Source: Arthrobacter sp.
GTDB lineage: Bacteria; Actinomycetota; Actinomycetes; Actinomycetales; Micrococcaceae
NCBI GenBank assembly: GCA_030146405.1
Contig: JASLBS010000152.1
Span: 1 to 27,853, forward strand
Direction: 5' to 3'
Length of the DNA stretch: 27,853 bases
The first letter of the stretch is position 1, and each line of letters starts with the position of its first letter. The notes under the pieces were generated by a model. The model saw nothing but the letters and a program-made list of their open reading frames with translations. It was not told the origin of the DNA and searched no databases. This document shows positions 1-7,836 of this stretch, piece after piece. Made by a program: the position numbers and the translations under genes.

Positions 1-169
1 TCCGGTCACGAACGTGACCGCCTGCGCTTTCGGCGGGGAGAACCTCGACATGCTGTTCATCACGACCACCCAGGAGAACATCGAGAAGGGCTCCGAACCG
101 CAGGCCGGCGCCCTCTTCGCCGTCGAGCCGGGCATCGCGGGAGCCGCGTTGCCCATGTTCGCGGGCTGA
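1..169 (+). CDS. SMP-30/gluconolactonase-family protein, C-terminal fragment
   Basis: The reading frame that starts at base 2 is open from the left edge to TGA at 167-169 and encodes the last 55 residues of a protein. The stretch PVTNVTACAFGGENLDMLFI, followed by GALFAVEPGIAG, matches the last blades of the SMP-30/gluconolactonase/LRE beta-propeller family. In that family the motif T(N/S)xxFGGxxxxxLFIT sits near the C-terminus and the conserved Asn contributes to the metal site. Members hydrolyse lactones of sugar acids in the cytoplasm. The substrate cannot be judged because the N-terminal two thirds lie outside the window. The family call is fairly secure; the specific activity is not. Confidence 0.75.
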   Translation, partial: PVTNVTACAFGGENLDMLFITTTQENIEKGSEPQAGALFAVEPGIAGAALPMFAG

Positions 170-194
170 GGAGGCAGGAGGGCGAGTACCCGTT

Positions 195-232
195 GCTCCC
201 ACGGACGCCCGCTGCCGGACGTCCGTGGGAGC
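195..232. terminator. Bidirectional hairpin between convergent genes
   Basis: A perfect 13-bp inverted repeat (GCTCCCACGGACG at 195-207, its complement at 220-232) encloses a 12-nt loop. It lies between the SMP-30 gene (+) and the SDR gene (-), which converge here. No long T-run follows on either side, so it is a GC-rich hairpin terminator of the kind common in actinobacteria. The rest of 170-300 shows no gene. Confidence 0.6.
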
Positions 233-300
233 CAGGGCCGATCCGCACCGGTACACGCTCCTCCGTGGACGGGCCCCGGGCGAGGTCGTGCTCGTCCTGA

Positions 301-1140
301 TCAGAGGATCGGCTGGCCGCCCGTCACCGCCACACGCGCGCCGGAGACATAGCTCGCCTCGTCGGACGCGAGCAGCACGTATACCCCGGCGAGTTCGGCA
401 GGCTGTCCGGCACGCTTGAGCGGTACCTGCTGACCGAAGGTCTCCACTTCCTCGGCCGGCATCGTGGCCGGGATCAGTGGCGTCCAGATGGGTCCCGGAG
501 CCACGGAGTTGGCACGGATCCCCCGTTCGGCGAGCAACTGGGCCATGGACGCAGTCATGTTCGCGATCCCCGCCTTCGTCGCCGAGTAGGGCATCAGCGT
601 GGGCACGGGATTGTCGGAGTTGACCGAACTCGAGCCGATGATCGAGCCACCCGGTCCCATGTGCGGCAGAACGGCCTTCGTGAGGTGGAAGAACGCACTG
701 AGATTGATGGCCAGCGTGCGGTCCCACTCCTCGTCCGGGATCTCCTCGATGCTCTCGTGGGACATCTGGAAGGCGGCGTTGCTCACGAGGATGTCCACGC
801 GTCCGAACTCCTCCACGGCCTTGTCGATCACGGCCCGGCACGTGGCCGGGTCGGCGAGGTCGCCCGGGAACAGGACGGCCTGGCGTCCGGCCTCCTCCAC
901 CCACCGCGCGGTCTCGCGGGCATCGTCGTCCTCGTTCAGGTAGCTGATGAGGACATCGGCGCCCTCCCGCGCATAGGCGATCGCGACCGCGCGCCCGATA
1001 CCGCTGTCGCCTCCCGTGATCACCGCCTTCTTCCCGGTCAACCGGCCCGTACCGCGATAGGACTGCTCCCCGTGATCGGGAGCCGGATCCATGGCACCGG
1101 TGGTTCCCGGTGGCTGTTGCTGCTGTGCTGGCTGACTCAT
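301..1140 (-). CDS. SDR-family oxidoreductase, general-stress (GSP39/YghA-like) type
   Basis: A 279-residue classical short-chain dehydrogenase. A Gln/Pro-rich N-terminal tail (residues 1-30) precedes the Rossmann fold. The nucleotide-binding TGGDSGIG is at 42-49, the NAA motif at 121-123, catalytic serines at about 170-172 and the catalytic YSATK at 185-189. The tail and the TGGDSGIG variant are typical of the long SDRs annotated as general stress protein 39 or YghA/YhxD, which reduce aldehydes or ketones with NAD(P)H. The substrate is unknown. The ATG at 1140 has an excellent Shine-Dalgarno AGGAGGAA (1144-1151). It is divergent from the DUF3072 gene with about 180 bp between them. The family is certain; the physiological role is inferred only from relatives. 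Confidence 0.9.
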   Translation of the reverse strand: MSQPAQQQQPPGTTGAMDPAPDHGEQSYRGTGRLTGKKAVITGGDSGIGRAVAIAYAREGADVLISYLNEDDDARETARWVEEAGRQAVLFPGDLADPATCRAVIDKAVEEFGRVDILVSNAAFQMSHESIEEIPDEEWDRTLAINLSAFFHLTKAVLPHMGPGGSIIGSSSVNSDNPVPTLMPYSATKAGIANMTASMAQLLAERGIRANSVAPGPIWTPLIPATMPAEEVETFGQQVPLKRAGQPAELAGVYVLLASDEASYVSGARVAVTGGQPIL

Positions 1141-1281
1141 TCTTCCTCCTGCTGTCTCGGGCGGTCTCGTTGCCTCCCCACCGTAAGCAGCCTCACTGAT
1201 GGGAGGGAAGGAACTCCTCCGCGCGATGGAACCCTTGCACCGGGGCTGCCGCGACGTCCGAGTCGCATCGCCGAAAGTAAG

Positions 1282-1287
1282 TAGACT
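1282..1287 (+). promoter_or_regulatory. Putative -10 element (TAGACT) for the DUF3072 transcript
   Basis: TAGACT resembles the actinobacterial -10 consensus TANNNT. No good -35 hexamer is visible. It lies 8 nt before an 8-codon mini-ORF (1296-1322) that ends one base before the DUF3072 start. The rest of the divergent region 1141-1281 shows only the SDR Shine-Dalgarno and no further recognisable element. Confidence 0.35.
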
Positions 1288-1323
1288 GATGGTTCATGCT
1301 CGCCACGACCGATGGGAACTGAT

Positions 1324-1554
1324 ATGGCAGACACACTGGGAAGTCCTTCTTCAGAGCCTGAGGGCGGCTTCGAGCGGGATCCGAGCGACTGGGTCACCGG
1401 CGACGAGCCCATGACCGCCGCGCAGCGGAGCTATCTCGACACGCTGGCTCGCGAAGCGGGCGAGGAGATCCCTGCGGACATCACCAAGGCCGAGGCGTCG
1501 GAGCACATCGACCGCCTGCAGTCGAAGAGCAAGAGGGTGGACGGCGCTTCCTGA
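1324..1554 (+). CDS. DUF3072 small acidic protein
   Basis: A 76-residue acidic, soluble protein. The segment DPSDWVTGDEPMTAAQRSYL followed by LAREAGEEIPADITKAEASEHIDRLQ is the DUF3072 signature found in small actinobacterial and proteobacterial proteins; no function is established. There is no signal peptide or membrane segment. The C-terminal part (ITKAEASEHIDRLQ) resembles a SAP-like or DUF3072 helix. I chose ATG 1324 over the in-frame ATG at 1312 because GGGAA (1314-1318) is well placed for 1324 and nothing is placed for 1312. A strong hairpin follows. Confidence 0.8.
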   Translation: MADTLGSPSSEPEGGFERDPSDWVTGDEPMTAAQRSYLDTLAREAGEEIPADITKAEASEHIDRLQSKSKRVDGAS

Positions 1555-1586
1555 CCGAGCGGCGCTGCGACATCCGGTACCGATCG

Positions 1587-1633
1587 ACGCCGGCAGACAT
1601 TGGGACACACCTGGTCCCGACGTCTGCCGGCGT
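1587..1633. terminator. Bidirectional terminator between DUF3072 and ribA-ribD fusion
   Basis: A 12-bp perfect inverted repeat (ACGCCGGCAGAC at 1587-1598, complement at 1622-1633) has a further internal pairing, GGGAC 1602-1606 with GTCCC 1614-1618. It sits between converging genes and can serve both. Confidence 0.7.
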
Positions 1634-1647
1634 TGCCCTGCCCGGAG

Positions 1648-3051
1648 CTAGTGCCCGGGAGTGAAGTTGAACTCGGTGCAGATGTCCTGTCCGAGCACGA
1701 AGCGCCGCGTGGGCGGGTTCTGGGCCTTCTCCGGAACCGCGGCTCCGGAGAACCGGATGCCTGGCGCGCCGTCGCCCAGCAGCACCGGCGCGGTGGTCAG
1801 GAAGAGACGATCCAGCAGCCCTGCACCGAGGAAGCCGGAGAGGATCCCACCGCCCTCGATCAGCACCTTCCGCAGACCGCGGGACTGCAGGACGTCCATC
1901 ACCTGGCGAGGATCGAAACCGTGGTCGTCGACTCCCGCGACCGGGAGCCGCACCACGTCCACCGAATCGGGCAGGAGGGGCACAGGGGTATCCACTCCCA
2001 CGACCCACAGGGTCGGCAGACCGTCGTCGGTCAGCACGCCGGTCCTCGCACCGACCAGTGCAGCGGGGTCGAGCACCACCCTGACCGGACTCAGGCCTGC
2101 GACCTCCCCTGTGCCGCACGAGTAGTCCGACGTCGTGATCATGGCTGCATCCACGACCACGGCATCCACCAGGGCGCGCAGTCGCTGGAGATGTTCCAGG
2201 CCGGCGGCACGGCCGGAACCGGTGGACGCGGGGGAGTGAGCGGGTAGGAGGGTGAAGCCGTCGAGGCTCTGCCGCGCGTGGCCGATCACGAGGGGCCCGG
2301 GCGCCGTAACAAGAGGGCCGTAGCGATGAGCCAGTTCCTCCTCCGCTCCCCGGGCGGGGGCCACGGGCACTTCCCCGTCGAGCAGGGCGCTCCAGGCATC
2401 CTGCGTCGGCGCTGCGTCGTGCCGCATCCGGTCCCGCTTCGTGGCGAGGTATCCCGCGTTCTCGGGTCGCTGCACCACCGGTAGTCCCCGGCGCTCCACC
2501 ACGGTGATCCCGAGGGCTGCGAGGGCTTCCTCCTTGGCCGGGTTCCCGGAGAGCAGTCGGATGGAGGAGATGCCGAGATCCTGGAGGATCTCGGCCGCCT
2601 GGTCGTACCTCCGCGCATCGACGGGCAGGCCCAGGGCGGTGTTCGCGTCCACGGTGTCCACACCCTGGTCCTGCAGGGCATAGGCCTTGAGCTTCGCCAG
2701 GAGCCCGATGCCGCGGCCTTCGTGCCCACGGACGTAGACCACCACCCCGAGACCCTCCGCGGCCACCGCGGCCAACGCCGTGTCGAGTTGTTCACCGCAG
2801 TCACAGCGCCACGAGCCGAAGGCGTCACCGGTCAGGCACTCACTGTGCACCCGGACGAGTGGCACCCCTGAGCGTCCCTCGGTGGAGAGACGGCGGTCCT
2901 GGTCGAGACCCCGTGCGAGCGCCACGTGCTCGGTCCCCGCGCCGTCGCGGTAGCCGATCACCTGGAAGATCCCGTGCTTGGTCGGGAGAACCGTCTCCGT
3001 GACCCTCGTGACGGTTGCCGGTACGGATCCGGGCTGAAGCTGGGTGACCAT
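1648..3051 (-). CDS. GTP cyclohydrolase II fused to RibD-type pyrimidine reductase domain
   Basis: A 467-residue two-domain enzyme. Residues about 15-215 are GTP cyclohydrolase II (RibA). They have the zinc cluster HSECLTGDAFGSWRCDC (Cys72, Cys83, Cys85), the GTP-site GHEGRGIGL (109-117), LPVDARRYDQAAEIL (142-156), and the closing YLATKRDRM. Residues about 245-467 match the C-terminal reductase of RibD: ARQSLDG at 259-265, RVVLDP, and the NADPH-binding VLIEGGG. RibA opens the imidazole ring of GTP to give the diaminopyrimidine precursor of riboflavin; RibD-C reduces its ribosyl group. There is no DHBP synthase (RibB) domain and no deaminase domain. No other rib gene and no FMN riboswitch is nearby. 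The Shine-Dalgarno AAGGTGG (3056-3062) supports ATG 3051. The reductase half is diverged: the usual GTVxADDPxLT stretch reads MITTSDYSCGTG. Activity of that half is therefore less certain. Confidence 0.87.
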   Translation of the reverse strand: MVTQLQPGSVPATVTRVTETVLPTKHGIFQVIGYRDGAGTEHVALARGLDQDRRLSTEGRSGVPLVRVHSECLTGDAFGSWRCDCGEQLDTALAAVAAEGLGVVVYVRGHEGRGIGLLAKLKAYALQDQGVDTVDANTALGLPVDARRYDQAAEILQDLGISSIRLLSGNPAKEEALAALGITVVERRGLPVVQRPENAGYLATKRDRMRHDAAPTQDAWSALLDGEVPVAPARGAEEELAHRYGPLVTAPGPLVIGHARQSLDGFTLLPAHSPASTGSGRAAGLEHLQRLRALVDAVVVDAAMITTSDYSCGTGEVAGLSPVRVVLDPAALVGARTGVLTDDGLPTLWVVGVDTPVPLLPDSVDVVRLPVAGVDDHGFDPRQVMDVLQSRGLRKVLIEGGGILSGFLGAGLLDRLFLTTAPVLLGDGAPGIRFSGAAVPEKAQNPPTRRFVLGQDICTEFNFTPGH

Positions 3052-3084
3052 GGAACCACCTTAGAAGGCGGACGGGAGGACACG

Positions 3085-3106
3085 AAAAGGGCGGCCTGCC
3101 GCGCCC
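3085..3106 (-). terminator. Putative intrinsic terminator after the LysR gene
   Basis: Read on the minus strand, GGGCG (3106-3102) pairs with CGCCC (3093-3089) and is followed directly by TTTT (3088-3085). It falls in the 56-bp gap between the LysR-type gene and the ribA-ribD fusion. Readthrough into the fusion is possible because the stem is short. Confidence 0.45.
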
Positions 3107-3107
3107 C

Positions 3108-4076
3108 TCACACCGGCGGGGTGCCCGGTCCCCCGGAACCTCCGGGAGCCTGGTTCCGGCGGACCCCCGCTGCAGACCGGCCGAGGACCTCGCGGAACGC
3201 GAGCACGGCCGGACGCCGCGCACCCGCGCGGCGCGCCGAGGTGAAGATGGAACGGTGCGGAGCATCGTCGAGATCGAGGAGCCGCACGGGCACGTCCCTT
3301 CCCGTCCAGACGAGGTCGGGCATGAGACCCACGGCGTTGCCCGACTCGATGAGCCTGATCTGAGCCTGGAGGTCGGCCGTCTCGTAGCGGACGTCGGGCT
3401 CGAAACCGGCGAGCCTGCAGGCCTGCTCCGCCCAGTGCCGTGACGCGGCTCCCCGGGGCTCCATGACCCACGCCGTGTGCTCCGCGTCAGCCACCGAGGA
3501 GATGGACGCCGAACCGGCGACGCCCAGTGGTACGGCGAGTCGAATCGCGTCATGCGTGAGCGGTACGGTGTCCAGTTCGGGGTGCCGCGGCGCCGCGTGG
3601 CCCGGGTACTGCTCGGCTATCACCAGGTCGAAGTCCCGGGCGAACGTCTCGTACAGGGCTCGTTCGGGCTCACGCTGCACCATCTCCACCCGCACGTCCG
3701 GGTAGTCCCGCGTCATCGTCCGCAGCGCATCCGGCATGAGCGCGAGGGCCGCCGATTGGAAGACGGCGACCCGGACCCTGCCCGAGACCGCGCTGAGGGA
3801 GGCCGCGAGATCGGCTTCCGCCCGCTCGAGCGTCTCGAGCAGTTCGGCGGTGTGCGCCACGAGCACCTCGGCCTGCGGCGTGAGGGTGACGCGGCGGCCG
3901 GTCTTGCGCAGCAGCTCCACCCCCACTTCCTTCTCGAGGATGGCGAGCTGCTGCGACACGGAGGAGGGGCTGTAGTTGAGCGCTGTGGCCACCTCGGCGA
4001 GCGTTCCTCGAATGTGCAGCTCGCGGAGCAGCCGCAGCCGGCGAAGATCGAGCACGGGCGCCTCCATTGTTCTCAT
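3108..4076 (-). CDS. LysR-type transcriptional regulator
   Basis: A 322-residue LysR-family activator or repressor. The N-terminal winged HTH is at residues about 6-65 (LDLRRLRLLRELHIRGTLAEVATALNYSPSSVSQQL, given here in part). A linker helix leads to a periplasmic-binding-protein-like effector domain (about 90-300) containing RVRVAVFQSAAL and FDLVIAEQ. It is transcribed divergently from the proline-degradation gene, the usual arrangement for a LysR regulator and its target, so proline or a related metabolite is a reasonable but unproven effector. ATG 4076 and ATG 4067 are both possible starts and neither has a clear Shine-Dalgarno. The C-terminus is an unusual Gly/Pro-rich tail (GGSGGPGTPPV). 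Confidence 0.87.
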   Translation of the reverse strand: MRTMEAPVLDLRRLRLLRELHIRGTLAEVATALNYSPSSVSQQLAILEKEVGVELLRKTGRRVTLTPQAEVLVAHTAELLETLERAEADLAASLSAVSGRVRVAVFQSAALALMPDALRTMTRDYPDVRVEMVQREPERALYETFARDFDLVIAEQYPGHAAPRHPELDTVPLTHDAIRLAVPLGVAGSASISSVADAEHTAWVMEPRGAASRHWAEQACRLAGFEPDVRYETADLQAQIRLIESGNAVGLMPDLVWTGRDVPVRLLDLDDAPHRSIFTSARRAGARRPAVLAFREVLGRSAAGVRRNQAPGGSGGPGTPPV

Positions 4077-4080
4077 CTAT

Positions 4081-4106
4081 TGATGAATACCGTTCACCAT
4101 TCGTCA
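4081..4106. promoter_or_regulatory. Candidate LysR operator between lysR and putA
   Basis: TGATGAAT (4081-4088) and ATTCGTCA (4099-4106) form an inverted repeat with 7 of 8 matches and a 10-bp spacer in the divergent intergenic region. LysR-type proteins bind such interrupted dyads next to their own start. A possible putA -10 element, CATACT, lies at 4131-4136. No clear -35 is visible. Confidence 0.35.
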
Positions 4107-4198
4107 CTTTTCCTCATCCTAGGCCGGTTGCATACTGGACGTGAATCACCTGCTTCTTGCTGTGCCAGGCAGAGGCCGTCCAACCGAAAGCTGTTGCC

Positions 4199-7100
4199 AT
4201 GACAACCCAGATCCCGCCACGCGAGGTTCTCGCCGACATCCCGGCCATCCTCGACCCGTCCGTTCCGACTCCATCCGACTCGGCCGACGCGCTCTCCCAC
4301 TTCTCCGCATCCCCCGGTGGCACCACCGACCTGCCGGCGACGCTGCCGGAGGAGTCGATCGCCCTGGTGCGGCGCTGGCTGACCGAAGCAGCCGGCATTC
4401 CGGTGGACTCGTCCGCGCAGCAGCTGGCCGGAGTCCTCAAGGACCCGGACGGCCTCGCCTTCACGGTCGGTTTCGTCGACGGCGTGATCCGCCCCGAGGA
4501 CCTCTCGGTGGCGGCACACAATCTCGCGGCCATCGCTCCGAAGGTGCCCGGTTTCCTCCCCTGGTACATGCGCTCGGCCGTCAAGGTCGGTGCCGCCGTC
4601 GCTCCCGTCCTGCCGCAGGTGGTCATTCCCGTGGCTCGTCGGGTGCTCCGCGAGATGGTGGGTCACCTCATCATCGATGCCTCCGACACGAAACTCAGCC
4701 GCTCGATCGCCAGGATCAAACGCGATGACGTCCGCCTCAATGTCAACCTGCTCGGCGAAGCGGTGCTCGGCGACCACGAGGCGGAGCGCCGGCTCGAGGG
4801 CACCGTGCGGCTCCTCCGGCAACCGGACGTCGACTACGTCTCCATTAAGGTGTCCTCGACGGTGGCTCCGCACCCGGCCTGGGCCTTCGAGGAATCCGTG
4901 GACCACGTCGCCGAGAAGCTCTCCCCGCTCTACACCATCGCGGCTCGGGCCGAGGTACCCAAGTTCATCAACCTGGACATGGAGGAGTACAAGGACCTCG
5001 ACCTCACCGTCGCCGTCTTCATGTCGATCCTCGACCGGCCGGAGTTCAAGGACCTGGAGGCCGGGATCGTGCTGCAGGCCTACCTCCCCGACTCCCTCGC
5101 AGCAATGATCCGCCTGCAGGAGTGGGCCGCCCGGCGGCGGGCCGACGGCGGTGCCGCGATCAAGGTCCGCGTGGTGAAGGGCGCCAACCTCCCCATGGAA
5201 CAGGTCGAGGCGTCCCTGCACGGCTGGCCGCTCGCCACGTGGGGCTCGAAGCAGGACTCGGACACGCACTACAAGCGCGTCCTGAACTACGCACTGCAGC
5301 CCGGGCGGGTCGACAACGTTCGCATCGGGGTCGCCGGCCACAACCTGTTCGACCTCGCCTTCGCCTGGCTCCTCGCCGGTGAACGGGGCGTGCGCCACGG
5401 CATCGAGTTCGAGATGCTCCTCGGAATGGCCCAGGGCCAGGCCGAAGTGGTCAAGCGCGACGTCGGTTCGCTGCTGCTGTACACCCCGGTGGTGCACCCG
5501 AGCGAGTTCGACGTCGCCATCGCCTACCTGATCCGACGCCTGGAGGAGGGAGCGAGTTCCGACAACTTCATGTCCGCGGTCTTCGAACTGTCGGAGAACG
5601 AGGAGCTCTTCGAGCGCGAGAAGAACCGCTTCCTCGCCTCCCTCGAGGAGCTCGACACCTCCGTCCCGGCCCCCCGGCGCCGGCAGGACCGCTCCGTACC
5701 AGCGCGGCCGCACGTCGGATCAGGGTTCGAGAACACCCCCGACACAGATCCATCACTGCCGGCGAATCGCGCCTGGGGGCGCGAGATCCTGACGCGCGTA
5801 CCCGGTTCGGTGCTGGGGAACGACGTCGTGGAAGCCACCACCCTGACCCGCGCCGACCAGGTCGACCGCACCATCGCCGGGGCCGCCGACGCAGCCGGCG
5901 CCTGGGGTGCACTGACCGGCGCCGAGCGCGCCGTCGTCCTGCACCGTGCCGGGGACGCCCTCGAAGCTCGACGCGCCGCGCTCATGGAGGTCATGGCGTC
6001 GGAGACGGGCAAGACCCTCGACCAGTCCGATCCCGAGATCTCGGAGGCCGTGGACTTCGCCCACTACTACGCGGAGCGTGCACGTGAGCTCGACGACGTC
6101 GACGGGGCCTCCTTCTCTCCCGCACGCCTCACGGTGGTCACACCGCCGTGGAACTTCCCCGTCGCCATTCCCGCCGGTTCCACCCTCGCCGCCCTGGCGG
6201 CAGGCTCCTCCGTGATCATCAAGCCCGCATCCCAGGCACGCCGCTGCGGCTCCGTGATGGTGGAAGCACTGTGGGCGGCGGGAGTTCCCCGGGAGGTCCT
6301 GCACCTCGTGCAGGTCGAGGAAGGGGATCTCGGCAGGCAGCTCATCTCGGACCCCCGGGTGGACCGCGTGATCCTGACCGGCGGTTACGAGACCGCGGAG
6401 CTCTTCCGCTCCTTCCGCACCGATCTGCCACTCCTGGCGGAGACCTCCGGCAAGAACGCCGTGATCGTCACACCGAGCGCCGACTTCGACCTGGCGGCGA
6501 AGGACGTGGCACAGTCCGCGTTCGGCCACGCCGGCCAGAAGTGCTCCGCCGCATCACTGGTGATCCTGGTGGGCAGCGTCAGCACGTCGGACCGCTTCCG
6601 GAACCAGCTGCTCGACGCCGTCCGGTCCCTCACCGTCGGTTACCCCGACGATCCCACCACGCAGATGGGCCCGGTGATCGAACCGGCCGAGGGCAAGCTC
6701 CTCGACGGCCTCACCACCCTCGGTGCGGGCGAGTCCTGGCTCGTGGAGCCGAAGTGCCTGGACGACTCCGGGCGCCTGTGGAGCCCCGGCGTACGGGACG
6801 GCGTCCAGCGCGGCTCCACGTACCACCTCACCGAGTACTTCGGACCCATCCTCGGCATCATGACGGCCAGGACACTGGAGGAGGCCATCGCGATGCAGAA
6901 CGACATCGACTACGGCCTGACCTCGGGGATCCACGCCCTCGACAGCAGCGAGATCGCCACCTGGCTGGACGGTGTGCAGGCCGGGAACCTCTACGTCAAC
7001 CGTGGTATCACCGGGGCGATCGTGCAGCGCCAGCCCTTCGGCGGCTGGAAGAAGTCCGCCGTCGGTGCCGGGACGAAGGCCGGTGGACCGAACTACCTCG

Positions 7101-7735
7101 TGGGCCTCGGCTCCTGGACCTCGCGCGCGTCGACGGCGCAGGAAGCGCCCCTGCCCGCCGTGGCCCCGCTGCTCGGCGCGGCGCGTGCAGCCGGACTACC
7201 CGAGGAGCAGCTTGCGCGGCTCACCCGGTCCGCGGCGTCGGACGCGGCGGCATGGAAGCACGAGTTCGGGCAGGTGAAGGACATCTCGGGCCTCGCCGCC
7301 GAACGCAACCTGTTCCGCTACCTCCCGCTCCCGGTCACCGTGCGTCGTGCGGAGGGTGCTCCGGTCGCAGACCTGGTGCGCGTGCTCATGGCAGCGAAGA
7401 CCGCCGGCGCACCGGTGGACGTCACGAGCGCCGAAGAGCTCCCCGAGGCACTCCGGACCGTCGTCATGGCCCAGGCCGCATCGGTCACCATCGAGTCCGA
7501 GGACGCCTGGTTGTCCCGCGTCGCCGCGCTTCCGATCGGCAGGGTCAGGGTCATCGGCGGGGATGCCTCCGCACTGATCGCGGCGACCGGAGGGCGTCCG
7601 GATCTCGCGGTCTACGCCCAGCCCGTCACCGAGGCCGGCCGGGTGGAGATGCTGCCGTTCCTGCAGGAGCAGGCCATCAGCGTCACGGCACACAGGTTCG
7701 GTACGCCCAACGGCCTGACGGACTCGATCATCTAG
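4199..7735 (+). CDS. putA: Bifunctional proline dehydrogenase / L-glutamate gamma-semialdehyde dehydrogenase
   Basis: A 1178-residue enzyme that oxidises L-proline to glutamate in two steps: FAD-dependent to P5C, then NAD-dependent to glutamate. The proline dehydrogenase barrel occupies about residues 120-480, with VRVVKGANLPMEQVEA, GSKQDSDTHYKRVLNYAL, RIGVAGHN and FEMLLGMAQGQAE. The aldehyde dehydrogenase occupies about 530-970, with PPWNFP, ETSGKNA (Glu748) and the nucleophile in GQKCSAAS (Cys782), ending near FGGWKKSAVG. About 200 further residues form a C-terminal domain like that of long PutAs, which in known examples helps close the substrate tunnel. The N-terminal ribbon-helix-helix DNA-binding domain of enterobacterial PutA is absent, which fits control by the divergent LysR gene. 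ATG 4199 is preferred over an in-frame TTG at 4157. All catalytic motifs look intact. Confidence 0.95.
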   Translation: MTTQIPPREVLADIPAILDPSVPTPSDSADALSHFSASPGGTTDLPATLPEESIALVRRWLTEAAGIPVDSSAQQLAGVLKDPDGLAFTVGFVDGVIRPEDLSVAAHNLAAIAPKVPGFLPWYMRSAVKVGAAVAPVLPQVVIPVARRVLREMVGHLIIDASDTKLSRSIARIKRDDVRLNVNLLGEAVLGDHEAERRLEGTVRLLRQPDVDYVSIKVSSTVAPHPAWAFEESVDHVAEKLSPLYTIAARAEVPKFINLDMEEYKDLDLTVAVFMSILDRPEFKDLEAGIVLQAYLPDSLAAMIRLQEWAARRRADGGAAIKVRVVKGANLPMEQVEASLHGWPLATWGSKQDSDTHYKRVLNYALQPGRVDNVRIGVAGHNLFDLAFAWLLAGERGVRHGIEFEMLLGMAQGQAEVVKRDVGSLLLYTPVVHPSEFDVAIAYLIRRLEEGASSDNFMSAVFELSENEELFEREKNRFLASLEELDTSVPAPRRRQDRSVPARPHVGSGFENTPDTDPSLPANRAWGREILTRVPGSVLGNDVVEATTLTRADQVDRTIAGAADAAGAWGALTGAERAVVLHRAGDALEARRAALMEVMASETGKTLDQSDPEISEAVDFAHYYAERARELDDVDGASFSPARLTVVTPPWNFPVAIPAGSTLAALAAGSSVIIKPASQARRCGSVMVEALWAAGVPREVLHLVQVEEGDLGRQLISDPRVDRVILTGGYETAELFRSFRTDLPLLAETSGKNAVIVTPSADFDLAAKDVAQSAFGHAGQKCSAASLVILVGSVSTSDRFRNQLLDAVRSLTVGYPDDPTTQMGPVIEPAEGKLLDGLTTLGAGESWLVEPKCLDDSGRLWSPGVRDGVQRGSTYHLTEYFGPILGIMTARTLEEAIAMQNDIDYGLTSGIHALDSSEIATWLDGVQAGNLYVNRGITGAIVQRQPFGGWKKSAVGAGTKAGGPNYLVGLGSWTSRASTAQEAPLPAVAPLLGAARAAGLPEEQLARLTRSAASDAAAWKHEFGQVKDISGLAAERNLFRYLPLPVTVRRAEGAPVADLVRVLMAAKTAGAPVDVTSAEELPEALRTVVMAQAASVTIESEDAWLSRVAALPIGRVRVIGGDASALIAATGGRPDLAVYAQPVTEAGRVEMLPFLQEQAISVTAHRFGTPNGLTDSII

Positions 7736-7801
7736 CCCGTACGGCCGACCCGGCGCCGTCGGCGTCCCTCTGGCACAATCGATCCGGACAGCACCCACAC
7801 T

Positions 7802-7813
7802 GCCCGATCGGGC
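7802..7813. repeat. 12-bp perfect palindrome upstream of yeiH
   Basis: GCCCGATCGGGC is a perfect palindrome in the putA-yeiH gap (7736-7836), just before the Shine-Dalgarno-like GGAAGGA (7818-7824). It could be an operator half or a small hairpin; no function is shown. Confidence 0.3.
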
Positions 7814-7836
7814 GGCCGGAAGGACCCGTGCGGCAG

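Noticed and set aside
3052..3107. FMN riboswitch before the GTP cyclohydrolase II fusion
   Set aside because: The gap is only 56 bp and holds no RFN-element sequence; it contains a putative terminator and a Shine-Dalgarno only.
4094..5713. 539-codon frame antisense to putA
   Set aside because: It lies opposite a gene with unmistakable proline dehydrogenase motifs; long antisense frames are normal in GC-rich DNA, and its His/Asp/Glu/Val-rich composition is the usual shadow signature.
6148..7836. Long plus-strand frame running from inside putA into yeiH
   Set aside because: The part before 7837 is an Arg/Pro/Gly-rich shadow of the putA frame; only the portion from 7837 (or 7828) has YeiH character.
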